From assembly GCA_020048915.1 (NCBI GenBank), contig JAIFLU010000030.1:1-40628 (forward strand): a stretch of 40,628 bases of DNA. The letters run 5' to 3'. The position numbers and the translations under genes are program-made. The stretch is from Bacteroidota bacterium. Its GTDB lineage: Bacteria > Bacteroidota > Bacteroidia > Bacteroidales > JAAUTT01. The notes under the pieces were generated by a model. The model did not search any database, was not told the DNA's origin, and worked only from the letters and a program-made list of their open reading frames with translations. This document shows, piece after piece, positions 36,270-40,628 of this stretch (within the stretch, counting starts at the first letter, position 1; each line of letters starts with the position of its first letter).

Positions 36270-36962
36270 ATGCAAAATACTTATTTATGGATAAATTTAT
36301 TCACTGTAATTTTTCCTTTTCTACTTAGTTTTGATAAAAAAGTAGCTTTTTACAAACAATGGAATAGTATAATTCCTGCAATTCTAATAACTGCAACTTT
36401 TTTTATTGTATGGGATATAATATTTACTTCCTTAAAAGTTTGGTGGTTTAATCCGTTATATGTAACAGGAATCAATTTTATTAACCTTCCACTCGAAGAA
36501 GTTCTTTTTTTTATAGCAATTCCATATGCCGGGCTCTTTCTATATGAAGTATTTAATTCCTATATCAAGAAGGATATACTTGTAAAACAGAGTAAAGAAA
36601 TATCCATTGCTATTTCCATAATATTTATAATAATCGCAATAATTAACTTTTCAAAAATATATACATTTTATTCTTTCCTATTTTCAGCTATATATACTGT
36701 TTTATTAGCTTTAATATTTAAAGTTAAATACCTTTCTCGTTTCTTTTTCATGTATTTAATTTTACTACTTCCATTCCTACTAGTCAATGGAATGCTAACT
36801 GGTTCTTTTTTAAACAGGGAGGTAGTTCAATATAATAATTTAGAAAATTTGGGAATCCGCATACTTACTATACCAATTGAAGACATCTCATACGGTTATC
36901 TTCTTATGTTAATTAATATAAGTCTGCACGAAAAAATAAAATCCTATTTTTTAACTAAGTAA
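36270..36962 (+). CDS. Lycopene cyclase, fused CrtYc-CrtYd type
   Basis: This 230-residue integral membrane protein has about six to seven helices and two internal CrtY-like halves. Each half carries the PxE(E/D) motif: NLPLEEVLFF (about 71-80) and TIPIEDISYG (about 207-216). This is the heterodimeric-type cyclase joined in one chain, as in many Bacteroidota, and forms a beta ring from lycopene. It lies 9 bp after crtZ and completes the crtI-crtB-crtZ operon. Its 3' end overlaps the convergent receiver gene by 19 bp. One ring or both may be closed; with a CruF-like enzyme alongside, one acyclic end is plausible. Confidence 0.9.
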   Translation: MQNTYLWINLFTVIFPFLLSFDKKVAFYKQWNSIIPAILITATFFIVWDIIFTSLKVWWFNPLYVTGINFINLPLEEVLFFIAIPYAGLFLYEVFNSYIKKDILVKQSKEISIAISIIFIIIAIINFSKIYTFYSFLFSAIYTVLLALIFKVKYLSRFFFMYLILLLPFLLVNGMLTGSFLNREVVQYNNLENLGIRILTIPIEDISYGYLLMLINISLHEKIKSYFLTK

Positions 36963-37345
36963 CTATCAATTAAATTAATTAGCTCAATACGATTAATTGG
37001 CTTTGTGATATACCCATTAAAACCTGAACTTAGGCACTTTTTCCTTTCATCCTCAATAGCAAAGGCTGTTTGCGCTAAAATTGGTATTTCTGTATTAAAA
37101 GCCCTGATTATTTTAGTAGCCTCCATCCCATCCATATCCGGCATTTTAATGTCCATCAATATTAGAGAAATATCCGAATTATTTTTAAATAGCTCAATTA
37201 CCTCTAAACCTGTTTTTCCGTGAAGTAATTTCACTTTAGTTTTTCCTAAAATCATCTCTAACAAACGAAAATTAACTAACTCATCTTCGCCAATCAAAAT
37301 TGTTTTACCTTCCCAATTAAAAAAACCGATTGTAGAGTTTTCCAT
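36944..37345 (-). CDS. Single-domain response regulator (receiver only)
   Basis: This 133-residue protein is almost entirely a CheY-like receiver. The acidic pair is in ILIGEDELV, the phosphoacceptor is in LILMDIKMPDMDG (Asp about 69), the switch Thr is in LAQTAFA, and the lysine is in GYITKPIN. No output domain is present. It is transcribed against the carotenoid operon, with a 19-bp tail-to-tail overlap. No kinase adjoins it. Partners could be the hybrid kinases seen elsewhere in the window or others. Confidence 0.94.
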   Translation of the reverse strand: MENSTIGFFNWEGKTILIGEDELVNFRLLEMILGKTKVKLLHGKTGLEVIELFKNNSDISLILMDIKMPDMDGMEATKIIRAFNTEIPILAQTAFAIEDERKKCLSSGFNGYITKPINRIELINLIDSYLVKK

Positions 37346-37387
37346 AAAAAATAGTAAGAAGAATAATTCAAACCTATAATAAAGTTT

Positions 37388-39019
37388 TTAAAGTTCAAAA
37401 GGTTTACAAGAACCTCGCGTATCTAATAAAAATAATTTTTTATCCTGAAATAACATCGCTTGCATTGAAGCACCATCGGGTAAATAAAATGGTACATCGG
37501 TACATATAACCTTCCCATTATAAAAAGCCTTTACTTCTGAATTATAAGTATGACCAATAATAATATGCTTTACTCCATAATATTTTAGAATTGAGTCGAT
37601 TTCCTCTTCAGGGACAAGAGGCCCATCAGACTTTTCTATTAATCCCCGATACCAAAAAGGACCATTATAACTTAGTAGAAACTGCAGCAAATTATTTTTA
37701 ATTAAATTAGGCTTCTGCTTTGTATTCAAATATTTATAAACCAAATTATTAATTGAATCTATTGATACATTGTATTGAAGTAAGTTTGGATGAATCCCTC
37801 CATGAACAAATAATAAACTATCCATTTTAAAAATTGTATTTTTTGACCGAATCCAACGTCCCATTAATGATTTGGTGTTGAAATAACGATGATAGTTCAA
37901 TTTGAGGTTATTAAACAAATAATAATATTTTTCAGATATATAACGAATATCTTCCTGAAAAATCATCATTTCATGGTTTCCGAGCAGCAATTGAACACTT
38001 CCTCCGTCATTTTTTGCTTGCTGTTCTAATTTATATATTAACCAAAGGGCTTCAGTAACACCTTCTCCTCTATCGAATATATCACCTATAAATACGATAG
38101 TACCATCCTCGAAATTCCATTTTAAATCCTTATCGACAACATTGTTCCTTTGAAGAAACATTTTCAATGTATCGAATTGTCCATGTATATCACCAATAAC
38201 TAAAAGTTTTGAAGTACCATTTTCTTCAGATAAAGGTCTCGTAAAATTATTTTGAACGGGATAGGTATCACCATCTCCTGCAAAACCATGAAAACTTGCC
38301 GGAAAACTCGCAAACTTAAAATACTTAAAAAATAAGTCTGAACGATGCTTTAGCGAATCATGTTTAAGATAGGTAACTTTAATTTTCTTCTTCCCTTTGA
38401 AAGAAACATAAGGACCATCAGAAAAATTAGGCAAATTTCTTTCAAATACACTTCTTAAGTAAACCGAAATCCCTTTATTATTTGACCTAATAGCAAAATC
38501 CCTTGCATTATACCCTTTTTTATTTCTGACATTTAAAAAAGCTCCATTTCGAATAAGTAACTTAGCAAACCGAATGTTATTTGAGGTTGCAGCCATCATT
38601 AAAGCAGTATTTCCCAAGCTATCAGCATAATTAATTTCAGCTCCTCTTTGTATTAACAGTCTTGCAATTGATACCTTTTCTTGCTGAACAGAATACATAA
38701 GAAGATTTCTCCCATGTACTATAAAATTCGGATTTGCTTTTTGATCAAGTAAAAATTGAACAATAATAACATTTTGGTGTTTAACGGCTAATGTTAGAGG
38801 ATTTTCAGCTTGTTCATTTAAAATTGTATTAATATTCGAAGGATTAATTAACTCTTTTAAAAGGCCAACATCCCCTACTTCAATTGCTTTAATAATTCTA
38901 TTAGTATTTTCCTGGCCAACTAAATCATTAAATGGAAAAACAAAATAAAATAATAAACAAAATAATATCAAAACATTCACACGTACTATTCTCTTCCACA
39001 AAATTTCTATTAACTGCAT
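37388..39019 (-). CDS. Ankyrin-repeat protein fused to a PPP-family metallophosphatase, exported
   Basis: The protein is about 543 residues long. An N-terminal hydrophobic segment (IVRVNVLILFCLLFYFVFPF) is a signal peptide or anchor. Four or so ankyrin repeats follow (about 35-190: NPLTLAVKHQNVIIVQFLLDQ, LLMYSVQQEKVSIARLLIQRG, TALMMAATSNNIRFAKLLIR). The calcineurin-like phosphatase domain (about 270-530) carries all PPP metal and catalytic motifs: GDIHGQ, GDIFDRGEG, LLGNHEM, HGGIHPN and IIGHT. It resembles the Shewanella-like PPP group. ATG 39019 is preferred; a TTG lies four codons upstream. Protein or nucleotide-like phosphoesters in the envelope are possible substrates. Confidence 0.85.
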   Translation of the reverse strand: MQLIEILWKRIVRVNVLILFCLLFYFVFPFNDLVGQENTNRIIKAIEVGDVGLLKELINPSNINTILNEQAENPLTLAVKHQNVIIVQFLLDQKANPNFIVHGRNLLMYSVQQEKVSIARLLIQRGAEINYADSLGNTALMMAATSNNIRFAKLLIRNGAFLNVRNKKGYNARDFAIRSNNKGISVYLRSVFERNLPNFSDGPYVSFKGKKKIKVTYLKHDSLKHRSDLFFKYFKFASFPASFHGFAGDGDTYPVQNNFTRPLSEENGTSKLLVIGDIHGQFDTLKMFLQRNNVVDKDLKWNFEDGTIVFIGDIFDRGEGVTEALWLIYKLEQQAKNDGGSVQLLLGNHEMMIFQEDIRYISEKYYYLFNNLKLNYHRYFNTKSLMGRWIRSKNTIFKMDSLLFVHGGIHPNLLQYNVSIDSINNLVYKYLNTKQKPNLIKNNLLQFLLSYNGPFWYRGLIEKSDGPLVPEEEIDSILKYYGVKHIIIGHTYNSEVKAFYNGKVICTDVPFYLPDGASMQAMLFQDKKLFLLDTRGSCKPFEL

Positions 39020-39093
39020 CCTATTATACAATCATAATTACTTATGCAATAAACAAAATTTATGGCTAAATGGTAACTTTAAAAAAATAAAAA

Positions 39094-39123
39094 AGCAGAA
39101 AAGATTTCAGAATCCTTTCTGCT
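39094..39123 (-). terminator. Rho-independent terminator of the small HTH gene
   Basis: The stem AGCAGAAA-x-GATT / AATC-x-TTTCTGCT has a 4-nt loop and one symmetric mismatch, and is followed on the minus strand by a long T-run. It lies 24 bp after the stop of the 84-codon gene. Confidence 0.85.
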
Positions 39124-39146
39124 ATTCAATTTAAAAAAATTAATTA

Positions 39147-39401
39147 TTAATGATATTGTTTTTGCTCATCAAGAATCGAAAGGGCCATGTCATATATGGT
39201 AGTATCATCCAGCGAAACAATACCACCATCAGGTCCCTGTTCCAAATGAATCCCAACACAAGTTCCAGTTTTGTAATGACCGCCACCAAAATAATTCCGA
39301 ACAGTATCTTCAGTAATATTTAATCGCTGAGCGATCACTTTGATACTTCCTGACGGCAGATTATCTTTAATCTGTCTAAGCTCTTTGAACGTGATATTCA
39401 T
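39147..39401 (-). CDS. Small helix-turn-helix-like DNA-binding protein
   Basis: This 84-residue protein starts MNITFKELRQIKDNLPSGS. The segment SIKVIAQRLNITEDTVRNYF (about 18-38) looks like a helix-turn-helix, comparable to short Bacteroidota regulators with a single N-terminal HTH. The rest contains GGGHYKTG and a C-terminal helix (TIYDMALSILDEQKQ) that could dimerise. It is monocistronic: a candidate housekeeping promoter lies 41-70 bp upstream and a terminator follows. The targets are unknown and the DNA-binding call is inferred. Confidence 0.72.
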   Translation of the reverse strand: MNITFKELRQIKDNLPSGSIKVIAQRLNITEDTVRNYFGGGHYKTGTCVGIHLEQGPDGGIVSLDDTTIYDMALSILDEQKQYH

Positions 39402-39942
39402 ATCGCGATACTTTTTAAGGTTAGTACTTATAAATAGCTGTTAAATATAAATAAAAAACAACTATTTCAAAAGTAAATTAAGAAGATATTAAGAATGAAG
39501 GAACATATTTTTTACATAGCAAGATAGATCAATAAAAATTCCAACAATTCATGTATTAACAAATTAAATAAACAATGTTATAGTATTATTTGTAAGTAAA
39601 ATAAACATTTCAATTTTCTTCTTTGAAAATGATAAAAAAGAGATAAAGGCAGTTTTAAATCAATCCTTAACAATTTTCAAGCAATTTTATAAAACAAAAA
39701 TTATTTTTCGCGTGTACTAAAAATTAGATTATTAATTGATAATGAAACTTTTTAGTTCCGTAAATTTCAAATAAGAGATTATTCGCTTCCTTTGAAAAAT
39801 TTAGAAAATATATTCAATTAAATTTTCATTTTATTTGCACTAAGAAATTTATTTTAAACTAATAAAATAAAAGCGCTTGTAAGAATCGTTTACTAAAAAT
39901 ATAATTGATCTATAAGCATATTACCATAAACATAAATGCTAC
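39402..39942. other. Long AT-rich intergenic region
   Basis: These 541 bp separate the divergent HTH and TPR genes. No open frame of protein-like composition, no RNA gene and no terminator was recognised. It holds the HTH promoter candidate at 39442-39471. A hexanucleotide palindrome-like AAGCGCTT lies about 70 bp upstream of the TPR start. The length allows a small RNA or a control region for the TPR gene, but nothing specific supports this. Confidence 0.5.
39442..39471 (-). promoter_or_regulatory. Candidate housekeeping promoter of the small HTH gene
   Basis: On the minus strand TTTG (39471-39468), an 18-bp spacer and TATATTTA (39449-39442) give one mismatch to the TTTG-N17-19-TAnnTTTG pattern of the Bacteroidota primary sigma factor. 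The -7 box lies 41 bp before the start codon. It is the best match to this consensus seen in the window. Confidence 0.45.
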
Positions 39943-40628
39943 ATGAAAAATCAAAAACGACTATATTATTACTTGCAATCAATTATTAAAACTATCACAA
40001 TAATTACTACATTAATAATTAATTTATCCTTTTCACCTCCCGATAGTATTAAAAACCGCCCACTAAATGGTGTAGATAACAAAAAACTATTACTCGATTT
40101 AGCAACGAAAGTTTATGCTAATCAGCCCGACAAATCAATTCAATATGCATTAGCAGCCTTGGATCTTGCTAAAAAACATAACGACGAAGAATCAGAAGCA
40201 CAAGCCCTAAAAATTATAGGAGATATATATCTAAATGCCAATTTTTATCAAAAATCCTTACCTTATTTAAACGAAGCATTACCACTATTTAAAAAACAGA
40301 AAAATATATCCGCAATTAATATTACATACCAAAACATTGGTGATATATATTATAAACTTAACCTAAACGATTCTTCTTTATTATTTTACAATAGAGCTTT
40401 AAAAGGATTCCAGAAAAAAAAGAGCAAACTGGGAGAAGCAACGTGCTATTTAAAAATTGGAAATTCCTATTGGGTTTCAAATAATTATGACAAATCGCTT
40501 GAAAATTACCTAAATGCCCTTAACATTTTTGAAGAAATAAAATATCCTAACGGATTAGCTCGAGTGTATTTAAATATAGGTTTATTATATTATGTTACTG
40601 AATATTACGAAAAATCATTAGAGTATTA
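39943..40628 (+). CDS. TPR-repeat protein, N-terminal part (cut by the right edge)
   Basis: About 228 codons are visible from ATG 39943 (MKNQKRLYYYLQSIIKTI) to the window edge. A hydrophobic N-terminal segment (IIKTITIITTLIINLSF) is a signal peptide or anchor. From about residue 50 there are tandem tetratricopeptide repeats: CYLKIGNSYWVSNNYDKSL, ARVYLNIGLLYYVTEYYEKS and SLLFYNRALKGFQKK. This arrangement is the periplasmic N-terminus of many Bacteroidota sensor proteins (TPR histidine kinases, LytTR or LuxR-like regulators, adenylate cyclases). The output domain is outside the window, so only the TPR part is supported. Confidence 0.85.
   Translation, partial: MKNQKRLYYYLQSIIKTITIITTLIINLSFSPPDSIKNRPLNGVDNKKLLLDLATKVYANQPDKSIQYALAALDLAKKHNDEESEAQALKIIGDIYLNANFYQKSLPYLNEALPLFKKQKNISAINITYQNIGDIYYKLNLNDSSLLFYNRALKGFQKKKSKLGEATCYLKIGNSYWVSNNYDKSLENYLNALNIFEEIKYPNGLARVYLNIGLLYYVTEYYEKSLEY

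Noticed and set aside
1..40628. CRISPR arrays, insertion sequences or prophage genes
   Set aside because: No regularly spaced repeats, transposase, integrase or phage structural proteins were seen in any frame.

Overview
The window looks like chromosomal DNA from a free-living member of the Bacteroidota, probably a Bacteroidales/Marinilabiliales-type marine or sediment organism. The evidence is AT-rich DNA, few Shine-Dalgarno sites, candidate TTTG / TAnnTTTG promoters, paired M16 proteases, an AIM24-like protein, a GH9 enzyme, a RsgA homologue and a carotenoid cluster of the Bacteroidota kind. The assignment rests on protein character, not on a database search.

Region 1 (1-9474, all minus strand) is the end of a surface-polysaccharide locus. 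In transcription order it holds a Wza-like SLBB export protein, a Wzz-like chain-length/co-polymerase protein, a 350-bp gap, GDP-mannose 4,6-dehydratase (gmd), a Wzx/MurJ-type flippase, a cupin, a PerA-like DegT aminotransferase, a SAM methyltransferase and a glycosyltransferase that runs off the left edge. Gmd plus the PerA-like enzyme predicts GDP-perosamine or a close 4-amino-6-deoxy sugar. The methyltransferase and cupin may modify it.

Region 2 (9475-16030) holds tRNA-Val(GAC), a small hypothetical protein, exodeoxyribonuclease III, the divergent ribosome-assembly GTPase rsgA, a large hybrid histidine kinase with one degenerate and one canonical receiver, an AIM24-family protein and a strong hairpin terminator.

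Region 3 (16048-26402, minus) holds a secreted GH9 hydrolase, then a co-directional run read as a degenerate ThiF/MoeB-like E1 protein, PepE dipeptidase, an AsmA-like protein, a sensor histidine kinase, a U32 peptidase-family protein and a PhzF-family protein.

Region 4 (26365-29193, minus) is an ECF sigma factor, an atypical anti-sigma-like membrane protein and an outer-membrane beta-barrel protein. The sigma gene and the barrel gene carry matching GTAAC-N16/17-CGTC promoter-like sequences, so the barrel protein is a likely regulon member.

Region 5 (29166-32628, minus) is a two-gene M16 protease operon: an active zinc subunit followed by an inactive partner with a LolA-like tail.

Region 6 (32693-36962) is a carotenoid locus. 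A CruF-like hydratase gene is divergent from crtI-crtB-crtZ-crtYcd. Together they give phytoene, lycopene, a cyclised and 3-hydroxylated ring, and probably a hydrated acyclic end.

Region 7 (36944-40628) holds a single-domain response regulator overlapping the crtYcd tail, an exported ankyrin-PPP phosphatase fusion, a small HTH-like protein with a terminator and a plausible promoter, a 540-bp gap, and the start of a TPR protein cut by the right edge.

No insertion sequence, prophage, CRISPR array or rRNA gene was recognised.
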